A stretch of DNA of 13,233 nucleotides, taken from Patulibacter sp041648495. Its GTDB lineage: Bacteria; Actinomycetota; Thermoleophilia; Solirubrobacterales; Solirubrobacteraceae. The translations under genes were made by a program, and so were the position numbers. The notes under the pieces were generated by a model. The model was given only the letters and a program-made list of their open reading frames with translations. It had not been told where the DNA came from and did no database searches. The stretch is from positions 1-13,233 of the forward strand of contig JBAZOW010000073.1 in the NCBI GenBank assembly GCA_041648495.1. The letters run 5' to 3'. This document shows, one piece after another, positions 1 to 6,445 of the stretch. Position 1 is the stretch's first letter. The number at the start of each line of letters is the position of its first letter.

Positions 1-870
1 TCCTCCGCGCGGGACGCACGGCGCTCGAAGCTGTTGGAGTCGGCCCCGTCCTCCGGGTCGGCGAGCGGCGGCGACGCGTCGAGCGCGGACTCGTCGACCG
101 GTTCCGCCTCGACGAGCAGCCGGACCGCCGCCCCGAGCCCGGGATCGACGTCCGCGTCCGGCACGAGCCTCCGCAAGGACCGCAGCGTGATCCGTGACGC
201 CCGCCAGACCGTGCGGGTGGAGCGCTCCAAGGTCGCCGCGGCCGCGGGCCGCGTGTCCGACGTCGTCGCCGACCAGGGCGGCTACATCGGTGCGTCCTCG
301 GTCTCCGAGGCCGCCTCGTCCCCGCGCGCCGAGTTCGAGATCGTGGTGCCGTCCGCCCGGCTCGACGCCACGATCGCGGCGATCGGCCGGATCGGCAAGC
401 CGGTCCGACTCGAGCGCTCGTCGGTCGACGTGACCGATCAGCGTGTGTCGATCGATGATCGCCTGCGGGACCTCCGGGCGGACCGCGCGTCGGTCCGCCT
501 CCAGCTGGCCCGGGCCACCGCGGCCGACCGGCGCTCGGCCAAGCGCCGGGAGCTGCGGCTGCTGTCCTCGCGGATCGCCCGGCTGGAGCGGGAGCAGCGC
601 GAGCTCCGCGGCCAGACCTCGACCGCCCGGCTGTCGCTGCGGTTGACCACGACGCGCGGTGGCGCGGCGACGAGCCCGGTCGAGGATGACGGTCGGTGGG
701 GCCTGTCGGACGCTTGGGACGACGCCGGCCGGGTCCTGCAGGTCGTGGCCGGCGTGGCGCTGATCGCCGTGGCGATCCTGCTACCGGTGGCGATCCTCAT
801 CGGGCTGCTGATCGTGGTGATCGGCCGGCTGACCACCGGACGCAAGAATCGGACCATCGAGCAGGCGTGA
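1..870 (+). CDS. DUF4349 domain-containing membrane protein, 5' end missing
   Basis: The reading frame is open from base 1, so the N-terminus lies outside the window; a TTG at 34 is only an internal candidate and I treat the gene as truncated. The first ~60 residues are a Ser/Gly/Ala/Thr-rich linker. Then comes the domain I recognise as DUF4349: a conserved run beginning VRVERSKV, the phrase GGYIGASSVSE, a region rich in charged heptads (RDLRADRASVRLQLARA to LEREQRELRGQ) that should form a coiled coil, and a beta-like tail. Near the C-terminus about 30 hydrophobic residues (VLQVVAGVALIAVAIL onward) make one or two membrane passes, followed by a short basic tail. The family is usually an anchored envelope protein, often with an N-terminal lipoprotein or signal segment; its biochemical role is unknown. 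Here the coiled coil would be extracytoplasmic (inference). Confidence 0.85.
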   Translation, partial: SSARDARRSKLLESAPSSGSASGGDASSADSSTGSASTSSRTAAPSPGSTSASGTSLRKDRSVIRDARQTVRVERSKVAAAAGRVSDVVADQGGYIGASSVSEAASSPRAEFEIVVPSARLDATIAAIGRIGKPVRLERSSVDVTDQRVSIDDRLRDLRADRASVRLQLARATAADRRSAKRRELRLLSSRIARLEREQRELRGQTSTARLSLRLTTTRGGAATSPVEDDGRWGLSDAWDDAGRVLQVVAGVALIAVAILLPVAILIGLLIVVIGRLTTGRKNRTIEQA

Positions 871-875
871 CGCGA

Positions 876-900
876 AGAACCCCGCAAACGACGGGGTTCT
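876..900 (+). terminator. Hairpin after the DUF4349 gene
   Basis: AGAACCCCG and CGGGGTTCT form a perfect 9-bp stem with a 7-nt loop, starting 6 nt after the stop codon. There is no U-tract, as is common in very GC-rich genomes. It separates the DUF4349 gene from the crp operon. Confidence 0.6.
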
Positions 901-945
901 CCGGCCATCTTCCCCCCGACGATCCGGCGGGTGTGGTATTTCAAC

Positions 946-1659
946 ATGGTGGCTTTCTCGGACCAGGTGAACGAAGCTGATCCGACGCTGGAGCTGCTCG
1001 GCCGCGTGCCGGTGTTCGAGACGCTGGGTCCCGAGGACCTGGCCCGCGTCGCCGAGGTCGCCGTGCCGCGGGGGTTCGCACCGCAGCAGGTGATCTTCCG
1101 CGAGGGCGACCGCTCGGACACCTGCTACATCGTCAAGGACGGGCACTGCCGCGCGGTTCGCCACCATCCCGACGGCCGCGCGATCACCCTCGCGCACTTC
1201 GGGACGGGCGACATCTTCGGCGAGTTGGCGATGTTCGACACCGACAAGCGCTCGGCGACGGTCGAGGCGCTGGACGACGTCCAGGCCCTGGCGATCCTCG
1301 CCGGCGACATGCGCCGGTTGATGCGCGAGCACTCCGAGATCTCGGCCAAGCTCGTGATCGCCCTCGGACGTCGCCTGCGGGAGGCGAACGAGCGCCTGTC
1401 GCGTCAGTCGTTCCAGACCGTGCAGTCGCGCGTGGCGGGCGTGCTCGCCCGGCTGGTCGAGCAGGCGCGGGCCGAGGGCAACGACGATCCCGAGGTCGAG
1501 ATCCGGATCACCCAGGCGGACATCGCCCAGCTCGCGGGCAGCTCCCGCGAGTCGGCGAGCCGGTTCCTGGCGGTGCTGGAGCGGGCCGGGGTGCTGAAGC
1601 AGGGACGCGGCCGAATCCTGGTGCATGATCCGGCGGCGCTCGGCCGCTACGTGTACTGA
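946..1659 (+). CDS. Crp/Fnr-family transcriptional regulator
   Basis: This is a cyclic-nucleotide-type regulator of 237 residues from ATG 946; an in-frame GTG at 931 would add five residues, and neither start has a clear Shine-Dalgarno. Residues ~20-120 are the cNMP-binding beta-roll. The phosphate-binding cassette reads FGELAMF (91-97) followed by R102-S103 in KRSATVEA, matching the Gly-Glu and Arg-Ser pairs that hold cAMP in E. coli CRP, so cAMP (or a related cyclic nucleotide) is a reasonable ligand. A dimerisation helix follows (~128-165). The C-terminal winged HTH is ITQADIAQLAGSSRESASRFL (~188-208), with recognition-helix residues SSRESASR. There is no Cys cluster of the Fnr Fe-S type. 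Its stop overlaps the Nudix start by one base (TGATG), so it leads a co-translated operon. It may control that operon, a distant regulon, or both. Confidence 0.93.
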   Translation: MVAFSDQVNEADPTLELLGRVPVFETLGPEDLARVAEVAVPRGFAPQQVIFREGDRSDTCYIVKDGHCRAVRHHPDGRAITLAHFGTGDIFGELAMFDTDKRSATVEALDDVQALAILAGDMRRLMREHSEISAKLVIALGRRLREANERLSRQSFQTVQSRVAGVLARLVEQARAEGNDDPEVEIRITQADIAQLAGSSRESASRFLAVLERAGVLKQGRGRILVHDPAALGRYVY

Positions 1660-2186
1660 TGAGCGGTCGCCCGCCGGGGCGCGGCAAGGGCCGGTCGACG
1701 TCGCGTTCTCGGGGGCGGCGCCGCGGCAAGAGTGGAGGTGCTTCCGGCCGCGCGGCCGCGACCGTGCCGGCCGAGCGCGAGTTCTCGTGCGGCGGCGTCG
1801 TGGTCCACGACGGCCAGTGCCTGGTGATCAATCCGGTCCGTCCTGACGGCCGGACGATCGCGACCCTGCCGAAGGGTCATCCCGAGGAGGGCGAGGATCC
1901 CCCGACTGCCGCCGTGCGGGAGATCTTCGAGGAGACGAGCGTCTCGGCCCGCGTGACGGCCCGGCTCGGCGAGGTCGTCTACTGGTACCAGCGCGACGGC
2001 AAGCGGATCCGCAAGACCGTGCGGATGTACCTCTGCTCGTGGGTCGAGGGCGAGCCGGTCGCCGACGGATTCGAGGTCACCGGGGCGTACTGGATGCCCC
2101 TCGACCGGGCGCTGACGGAGCTCGCGTTCCCCGGTGATCGCGAGATGGTGAAGAAGGCGATGGCCCGCAAGCGCGACGGGCGTTAG
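1659..2186 (+). CDS. Nudix hydrolase
   Basis: Nudix enzymes hydrolyse nucleoside diphosphates linked to another moiety. The 175-residue product starts at the ATG inside TGATG, so translation is probably coupled to the crp gene. Residues 1-35 are a basic Arg/Gly/Ser-rich extension, probably disordered and possibly nucleic-acid-binding (inference). The Nudix box begins at G73 (GHPEEGE) and continues through REIFEETSV (87-95). All the metal-binding Glu positions of GX5EX7REUXEEXGU are present, but the conserved Gly near the end is Ser94. The LPKGH run before the box is typical of the Ap4A hydrolase / MutT-like branch, so dinucleoside polyphosphates or oxidised nucleotides are plausible substrates; the substrate cannot be told from sequence. 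No catalytic residue is missing. The following ASCH gene starts 13 nt downstream. Confidence 0.92.
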   Translation: MSGRPPGRGKGRSTSRSRGRRRGKSGGASGRAAATVPAEREFSCGGVVVHDGQCLVINPVRPDGRTIATLPKGHPEEGEDPPTAAVREIFEETSVSARVTARLGEVVYWYQRDGKRIRKTVRMYLCSWVEGEPVADGFEVTGAYWMPLDRALTELAFPGDREMVKKAMARKRDGR

Positions 2187-2199
2187 GGTCTATGGGCCG

Positions 2200-2598
2200 A
2201 TGCAGGTCTTGAACTTCTACTCCCGAATCTTCGCCGACCAGCTGAAGCGTGGGCGGAAGACCGCCACGATCCGGCTCGGCGACAAGAGCCACAAGTACCG
2301 CAAGAACCAGGCGGTGCTCGTCACGATCGGGTACCAGTTCTCGCCTCGCGAGAAGATCTTCGACGCCGTGATCGACCAGGTCGAGGTCAAGCGCGTGCGC
2401 GATCTGTCGCCCCGCGACATCGAGCACGACAACCCGGAGTTCCGCCGGCACGACGAGCTGATCCACTTCCTGGAGCAGATCTACGGACGCACGGTGACCG
2501 AGGACGACATCGTCACCGTCGTGCGGTTCAGCCAGATCCTGACCAGTCCGCCGGGCTTCGCGGACGCCCGGTTGGGCATCGGCGGCGCGCAGAACTGA
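2200..2598 (+). CDS. ASCH-domain protein (PUA-like, likely RNA or modified-nucleoside related)
   Basis: The 132-residue product carries an ASCH/PUA-like fold. Its signature GxKxxTxR is G18-R-K20-T-A-T23-I-R25, which in ASCH proteins lines a pocket implicated in RNA or nucleoside binding; one ASCH branch (YqfB) is an N4-acetylcytidine amidohydrolase. This protein keeps the signature Lys, but I cannot place it in that branch, so activity is unassigned. After the signature comes a basic stretch (DKSHKYRKNQ), the strands LVTIGYQF and DAVIDQVEV, and a helical C-terminal half (IEHDNPEFRRHDELIHFLEQ). A TAGGGT sequence overlaps the upstream stop codon and ends 10 nt before the ATG, so a second, weak promoter is possible, although the 13-nt gap argues for operon transcription. 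The neighbours (Nudix upstream, 2-hydroxyacid dehydrogenase 8 nt downstream) suggest nucleotide or RNA housekeeping, by inference only. Confidence 0.82.
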   Translation: MQVLNFYSRIFADQLKRGRKTATIRLGDKSHKYRKNQAVLVTIGYQFSPREKIFDAVIDQVEVKRVRDLSPRDIEHDNPEFRRHDELIHFLEQIYGRTVTEDDIVTVVRFSQILTSPPGFADARLGIGGAQN

Positions 2599-2606
2599 GG
2601 TCCCCG

Positions 2607-3581
2607 ATGACCACTGCTGCGTCGGGTCTGCGGATCGCCCTGTCCCGCTACGGCTATCCGGGCCTGGAGGACGTCGCGCTGCCGGCCGACGCCGAGCTGG
2701 TGATCCCGCCCGACGGTGCCGAGCCGGACGCCGCGGCGCTGCGCGAGCTGGCCGCCGACGCGGATGCGCTGGTGGTGTCGACGCCGGACCAGGTCGACGA
2801 GGCGCTGTTCGCCGTCGCACCGCGGTTGAAGGTCGTGGCGCTGGTCGCCGTCGGCTTCGACAACGTGGACCTCGAGGCCGCCGCCCGTCACGGCGTGACC
2901 GTGACGCACACCCCGGGGGTGTTGGCCGACGCGACCGCCGACCTGGCGTTCGGGCTGATCCTGATGGCCCGCCGACGGTTGGTCGAGGCCACGGACATCA
3001 TGCGTCGCGGCGAGTGGGGCGCCTTCGATCCGCGCAACTTCCTCGGGCTCGACGTCGCGAACGCCACGCTGGGGATCGTCGGCTACGGCCGGATCGGGCA
3101 GGCGGTCGGCCGACGGGGCCGGGGCTTCGGGATGACGGTGCTGCAGCACAGCCGTTCCCCGCGTCCGGACGACGGGATCGCCACGGCGGTGCCGCTCGAC
3201 GAGCTGCTGGAGCGCTCGGACGTCGTCTCGCTGAACGTGCCGCGCACGCCGCAGACGACGGGCCTGATCGGGGCCCGCGAGCTCGACCTGATCGGTCCGC
3301 GCGGCACGCTGGTCTCGACCGCACGGGGTGGCGTGATCGACGAGTCGGCGCTGCTCGACGCGCTGCGCGAGGGACGGTTGCACTCGGCGGGCCTGGACGT
3401 CTTCGCGACCGAGCCGTTGCGCGACTCGCAGGATCCGCTGCTGCACGAGCCGGGACTGGTCGTCCTGCCGCACATCGGCTCGGCCTCGGTCGAGACCCGG
3501 ACGGCGATGACGCGGATGGCGCTGCGCAACGTGATCGAGGTGCTGGCCGGGCGACCGGCACCGAATCCGGTTCCCGCGTAG
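2607..3581 (+). CDS. D-isomer 2-hydroxyacid dehydrogenase (NAD(P)-dependent)
   Basis: The 324-residue product has full length for the family that includes glyoxylate/hydroxypyruvate reductase, phosphoglycerate dehydrogenase catalytic domains and D-lactate dehydrogenase. It reduces a 2-keto acid to the D-2-hydroxy acid, or the reverse. Visible elements are the substrate-domain loop VGFDNVDLEAA (~82-92), the Rossmann dinucleotide motif GYGRIG (159-164), the catalytic Arg240 in STARGGVIDE, Glu269 in DVFATEP, and the catalytic His289 in LPHIGSA. So the Arg-Glu-His triad is intact. It lacks the ACT or other regulatory domain of long PGDH, which favours a glyoxylate/hydroxypyruvate-type role, but the substrate is not provable. 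A GAGG Shine-Dalgarno overlaps the stop of the ASCH gene and lies 6 nt before the ATG, so the gene is the last member of the crp operon. The 93 nt after it belong to the next promoter. Confidence 0.92.
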   Translation: MTTAASGLRIALSRYGYPGLEDVALPADAELVIPPDGAEPDAAALRELAADADALVVSTPDQVDEALFAVAPRLKVVALVAVGFDNVDLEAAARHGVTVTHTPGVLADATADLAFGLILMARRRLVEATDIMRRGEWGAFDPRNFLGLDVANATLGIVGYGRIGQAVGRRGRGFGMTVLQHSRSPRPDDGIATAVPLDELLERSDVVSLNVPRTPQTTGLIGARELDLIGPRGTLVSTARGGVIDESALLDALREGRLHSAGLDVFATEPLRDSQDPLLHEPGLVVLPHIGSASVETRTAMTRMALRNVIEVLAGRPAPNPVPA

Positions 3582-3628
3582 CCGCCGGGAGGTTCGCGGA
3601 GGCGCGCGGACCGATCGCACAGTCCAAG

Positions 3629-3675
3629 TGCTTGCCTAGGGCAATGAAATGCGCAACTATTGCTTGCGGGAAGCA
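3629..3675. promoter_or_regulatory. Candidate MarR operators (two inverted repeats)
   Basis: TTGCC-TAG-GGCAA (3632-3644) covers the -35 box. TGCTT-GCGGG-AAGCA (3661-3675) covers the predicted start point and the first base of the MarR ATG. The heptamer TGCTTGC begins at 3629 and again at 3661, 32 nt apart, close to three helical turns, so two dimers would sit on the same DNA face. Placement over the -35 and the start site is what an autorepressing MarR protein needs. Binding is inferred. Confidence 0.55.
3632..3660 (+). promoter_or_regulatory. Promoter of the marR-MFS operon
   Basis: A -35 TTGCCT (3632-3637), a 17-nt spacer and a -10 AACTAT (3655-3660) lie just before the MarR gene. The predicted transcription start near 3667 is only ~8 nt from ATG 3675, so the mRNA leader would be very short. 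The region is noticeably richer in A/T than its surroundings. Prediction from consensus only. Confidence 0.55.
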
Positions 3676-4148
3676 TGCAAAACGAAACGCGCCACGACAC
3701 CATCACGATGGAGGACCTGACCCAAGCGCTGCTCGGGATCGCGTCGATCCGACGGGACCTCCGACGACGAGCCGGGATCGATCACGTCCCCGGCGGCACG
3801 CCGGCGTTGGGCGCGATCAACCGGATCGGCCCCGCGCGCGTCAGTGACGTCGCCGTCGAGCTCCAGGTCGACCTGTCGGTCGCCAGCCGCCAGGTCCAGG
3901 CGCTGGAGTCCGAGGGCTACATCGATCGCGAGCCCGACCCGACCGATCGCCGGTCGAGCATGGTCCGCCTGTCGCCCGCGGGCGCGCAGAAGCTGGAGAA
4001 GATCCACGAGCGGGTGATCCTGGCGCTGAACGAGGCCCTGGCCGCGTGGCGTCCCGACGAAGTCCAGACCCTGGTCGACGGCTTGGAGCGGCTGCGCGCC
4101 GACCTCGCCGTCCCGGTCGACAGTACGAACGAGGAGGGGCCCGCATGA
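3675..4148 (+). CDS. MarR-family repressor of the adjacent exporter
   Basis: This is a small winged-helix regulator of 157 residues. I chose ATG 3675 over the upstream in-frame TTG at 3660, which lies inside the predicted -10/start region. The wHTH has a helix-2 segment RVSDVAVELQVD, the recognition helix DLSVASRQVQALESEGYI (~66-83) and the wing DPTDRRSSMVRLSPAG (~88-103) with the family's hallmark Asp-x-Arg. Flanking N- and C-terminal helices provide the dimer interface and the usual pocket for small aromatic or amphipathic ligands. It has no Cys, so an OhrR-like redox mechanism is excluded. Its stop and the exporter start overlap (ATGA), and palindromes cover its own promoter, so it most likely represses itself and the exporter until an exported compound binds. 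The ligand is unknown. Confidence 0.92.
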   Translation: MQNETRHDTITMEDLTQALLGIASIRRDLRRRAGIDHVPGGTPALGAINRIGPARVSDVAVELQVDLSVASRQVQALESEGYIDREPDPTDRRSSMVRLSPAGAQKLEKIHERVILALNEALAAWRPDEVQTLVDGLERLRADLAVPVDSTNEEGPA

Positions 4149-5893
4149 GCGGCTCAACCACGCCGGCGATCGACGCCCCCACGGCCGTCGCCGGCCAGAT
4201 GACCCACAGTCAGATCATGAAGGCGTTGTCCGGGCTGCTGCTCGCGATGTTCGTCGCGATCCTGTCCAGCACCGTGGTCTCGGCCGCGCTGCCGAAGATC
4301 ATCGCCGACCTCGGCGGCGGTCAGTCCGCCTACACGTGGGTCGTCACCGCCACGTTGCTGACGATGACGATCAGCACGCCGATCTGGGGCAAGCTGGCCG
4401 ACCTCTTCGACCGCAAGGTCCTGATCCAGGCCGGCATCATCATCTTCCTGATCGGCTCGGTCTTCGCCGGCCTGGCGCAGTCGACCGCGTGGCTGATCTC
4501 GGCCCGCGCCGTGCAGGGCGTCGGCATCGGCGCGCTGACCGCGCTCGTCCAGGTGATCCTGTCCGACCTCGTGTCGCCGCGTGAGCGCGGCCGCTACATG
4601 GGCTACCTCGGCGCCACCTTCGGCATCGGCACCGTCGCTGGTCCGGTGATCGGCGGCCTGGTCACCGACCACCTCGGCTGGCACTGGTGCTTCTTCGTCG
4701 GCGTGCCGTTCGCGCTGACGGCGCTGGTCCTGCTGCAGCGCACCCTCCACCTGCCGCGGATCCGTCGCGACAGCGTGAAGATCGACGTGCTCGGCGCGTT
4801 CCTGATCGCGGCCGGCGTCTCCTCGCTGCTGATCTGGGTCACCCTGGCCGGCAAGAACTACGACTGGGTCAGCGGGACGTCCGCGGCCATGGTGATCGGC
4901 GGCCTGCTGCTGCTCGTTGCCTCGGTGATCGTCGAACGGCGCACGCAGGAGCCGCTGATCCCGACCAACCTGTTCGAGAACCGAACCGTGGTGATGGCCG
5001 TGATCGCCAGCGTGGCGGTCGGCATCGCGATGTTCGGCACGACGATCTTCCTGACCCAGTACATGCAGCTGGCCCGGGGCTACAGCCCGACGGAGTCCGG
5101 TCTGCTGACGATCCCGATGGTGGTCGGCCTGTTCGGGTCCTCGACGATCTCCGGTCGTCGGATCTCCCAGACCGGGCGGTACCGCATCTACATGCTGGCG
5201 GGCACGCTGTTCCTGGCCGCGGGCCTGGGCCTGATGGGCCTGATCGACGAGACCACGAGCCTGGTCGAGGTCGGGATCTTCATGCTGATCGTCGGTATCG
5301 GCGTCGGCATGGTGATGCAGAACCTGATCCTCGCGGTCCAGAACGTGATTCCGGCCCGCGAGATGGGGGCGGGTAGCGCGCTGATCGCGTTCTTCCGCAG
5401 CCTCGGTGGCGCGATCGGCGTCTCGGTGCTCGGGGCGATCCTCGGTACCCGGGTGACCAGTCACATCGGCGAGGGATTGGCCGAGCGCGGGATCGATCCG
5501 GGCACGATGGGCTCGACCGGCGGTCAGATCCCCGACCTGACCACCCTGCCCGTGCCGGTGCGCGAGGTGATCCAGCACGCCTACGGGACGGGAATCGCCG
5601 AGATCTTCCTGCTCGCCGCCCCGCTCGGCCTGGTCGCGTTCGTCGCGGTCTGGTTCCTGCAGGAGCAGCGGCTGGGCACCAAGAGCGGCGCGCAGATCGT
5701 GGCCGAGCAGCTGGCGGCGGATCGGCAGGCGGCAGGCTCCGGTGACGAGCACGAGGGGGTCGACGGGGCGGCATCGGAAGTCGGCGGGAACGGGTCCGGG
5801 CGGGACGGCGTCGAGCCGCTCGTATCGCGGCCCCTGCCGCCCGCCGCCGGTTCCGACGCCCCGCAGGTTCCGATCGGGTCGCGCCACTCCTGA
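4145..5893 (+). CDS. MFS multidrug exporter, DHA2 (EmrB/QacA) type
   Basis: This is an inner-membrane proton/drug antiporter of 582 residues, in the length range of 14-helix DHA2 pumps. ATG 4145 overlaps the MarR stop and has a strong GAGGAGG Shine-Dalgarno; upstream frame extensions run inside the MarR gene and are not real. Helix 1 (LSGLLLAMFVAILSSTVVSAALP) is followed by motif A GKLADLFDRK (82-91) in the loop between helices 2 and 3, the helix-4 Arg121 in RAVQGVGIG, and motif C GATFGIGTVAGPVIGG (156-171), the antiporter signature. In helix 1 the Asp common in this family (LDxTVVNVALP) is Ser41; my recollection is that an actinobacterial subgroup shares this. The last ~60 residues after helix 14 are a hydrophilic Gly/Asp/Ser-rich tail, probably cytoplasmic and disordered. 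The coupled MarR gene suggests induction by substrate. Confidence 0.94.
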   Translation: MSGSTTPAIDAPTAVAGQMTHSQIMKALSGLLLAMFVAILSSTVVSAALPKIIADLGGGQSAYTWVVTATLLTMTISTPIWGKLADLFDRKVLIQAGIIIFLIGSVFAGLAQSTAWLISARAVQGVGIGALTALVQVILSDLVSPRERGRYMGYLGATFGIGTVAGPVIGGLVTDHLGWHWCFFVGVPFALTALVLLQRTLHLPRIRRDSVKIDVLGAFLIAAGVSSLLIWVTLAGKNYDWVSGTSAAMVIGGLLLLVASVIVERRTQEPLIPTNLFENRTVVMAVIASVAVGIAMFGTTIFLTQYMQLARGYSPTESGLLTIPMVVGLFGSSTISGRRISQTGRYRIYMLAGTLFLAAGLGLMGLIDETTSLVEVGIFMLIVGIGVGMVMQNLILAVQNVIPAREMGAGSALIAFFRSLGGAIGVSVLGAILGTRVTSHIGEGLAERGIDPGTMGSTGGQIPDLTTLPVPVREVIQHAYGTGIAEIFLLAAPLGLVAFVAVWFLQEQRLGTKSGAQIVAEQLAADRQAAGSGDEHEGVDGAASEVGGNGSGRDGVEPLVSRPLPPAAGSDAPQVPIGSRHS

Positions 5894-5907
5894 GTCGCTC
5901 CGCGACC

Positions 5908-5931
5908 GGGCGGCAAGAACTCTTGCCGCCC
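5908..5931 (+). terminator. Terminator of the marR-MFS operon
   Basis: GGGCGGCAAG and CTTGCCGCCC make a perfect 10-bp stem around a 4-nt loop (AACT), 15 nt after the exporter stop. There is no T-run downstream. It insulates the exporter from the groES promoter. Confidence 0.75.
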
Positions 5932-5968
5932 CGCGTTATCGCGATTTCCGGGCTATTCCGACGGCCTC

Positions 5969-5995
5969 TTGGCACTCTCGGCATGAGAGTGCCAA
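5969..5995. promoter_or_regulatory. CIRCE operator 1 (HrcA site), upstream of the groES promoter
   Basis: TTGGCACTC-N9-GAGTGCCAA matches the CIRCE consensus (TTAGCACTC-N9-GAGTGCTAA) with a symmetric A-to-G / T-to-C change in each arm. Its 3' end lies 7 nt upstream of the -35 box. The symmetry extends into the spacer and outward (G-U tolerated) to ~16 bp, from 5964 to 6000. HrcA, the heat-shock repressor that binds CIRCE, is not encoded in the window. Confidence 0.92.
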
Positions 5996-6002
5996 GGGGC
6001 CG

Positions 6003-6030
6003 TTGACGTTTGGGTGCGACCCGTTAGACT
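6003..6030 (+). promoter_or_regulatory. groESL promoter
   Basis: The -35 TTGACG (6003-6008), a 16-nt spacer and the -10 TAGACT (6025-6030) form a housekeeping-sigma promoter. The start is expected near 6037, giving a leader of ~70 nt. It sits between the two CIRCE operators. Confidence 0.75.
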
Positions 6031-6040
6031 TCGCGTCGGT

Positions 6041-6067
6041 TTGGCACTCTCCCTGTGGGAGTGCCAA
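6041..6067. promoter_or_regulatory. CIRCE operator 2 (HrcA site), in the groES leader
   Basis: A second TTGGCACTC-N9-GAGTGCCAA with arms identical to the first, directly after the predicted transcription start. In DNA it would block RNA polymerase clearance when HrcA is bound; in RNA it forms a 9-bp hairpin at the 5' end of the transcript. Confidence 0.93.
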
Positions 6068-6075
6068 CAGCAGTC

Positions 6076-6087
6076 TTGTACGTACAA
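6076..6087. promoter_or_regulatory. Perfect 12-bp palindrome in the groES leader
   Basis: TTGTACGTACAA is fully self-complementary and lies 8 nt after CIRCE 2 and 7 nt before the Shine-Dalgarno. It does not resemble CIRCE or the HspR site HAIR. It may bind a second regulator or be chance; no factor can be named. Confidence 0.4.
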
Positions 6088-6106
6088 CGCCCCGGAGGAA
6101 CGCAAC

Positions 6107-6406
6107 ATGTCCATCAAGTTGCAGCCGCTCGGCGATCGTCTGATCGTCCGCGCCATCGATGAAGAGCAGACCACGGCGAGTGGCCTGGTGCTTCCCGACA
6201 CCGCCAAGGAGAAGCCCCAGAAGGGCGAGGTCCTGGCCGCCGGCGAGGGGCGTTGGGACGAGGACGGCGACAAGCGGATCCCGCTCGACGTCAAGGTCGG
6301 CGACGAGGTCCTGTACAGCAAGTACGGCGGCACCGAGATCAAGGTCGACGGCGAGGAACTGCTCGTTCTCCGCGAGAGCGACGTTCTGGCCAAGGTCACC
6401 GGCTGA
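6107..6406 (+). CDS. groES: Co-chaperonin GroES (Hsp10)
   Basis: GroES forms the heptameric lid of the GroEL folding chamber in the cytoplasm. The 99-residue length is standard. The start at ATG 6107 is fixed by GGAGG 8 nt upstream (6094-6098) and by the conserved opening MSIKLQPLGDRLIVR; the frame is open further upstream but would run through CIRCE 2. The mobile loop that contacts GroEL is about residues 17-34, with the hydrophobic tripeptide in SGLVLPD. The roof beta-hairpin region (GEGRWDEDGDKR, ~46-57) and the C-terminal strands (VLYSKYGGTEIKVDGEELLVL) are all present, with no lost segments. groEL follows after 39 nt. Expression should rise on heat or protein-folding stress when HrcA releases the two CIRCE operators. 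Confidence 0.98.
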   Translation: MSIKLQPLGDRLIVRAIDEEQTTASGLVLPDTAKEKPQKGEVLAAGEGRWDEDGDKRIPLDVKVGDEVLYSKYGGTEIKVDGEELLVLRESDVLAKVTG

Positions 6407-6445
6407 CGCCGGTCCACCCTCCAAGACTGAGAAGGAAGAACACAC

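Noticed and set aside
931..945. GTG start for the Crp-family gene
   Set aside because: It is possible, but it has no better ribosome site than ATG 946 and adds five residues unlike the family. Kept only as an alternative.
3660..3677. Upstream TTG start for the first MarR gene
   Set aside because: The TTG begins at the last base of the predicted -10 box; ATG 3675 has the better position and gives a normal length.
4154..5887. 577-codon frame antisense to the MFS exporter
   Set aside because: Product rich in Asp, Gln, Arg and His with no motif, opposite a textbook transporter gene.
5894..6106. HspR site (HAIR) upstream of groES
   Set aside because: No CTTGAGT-N7-ACTCAAG-like sequence is present; only CIRCE elements are seen.
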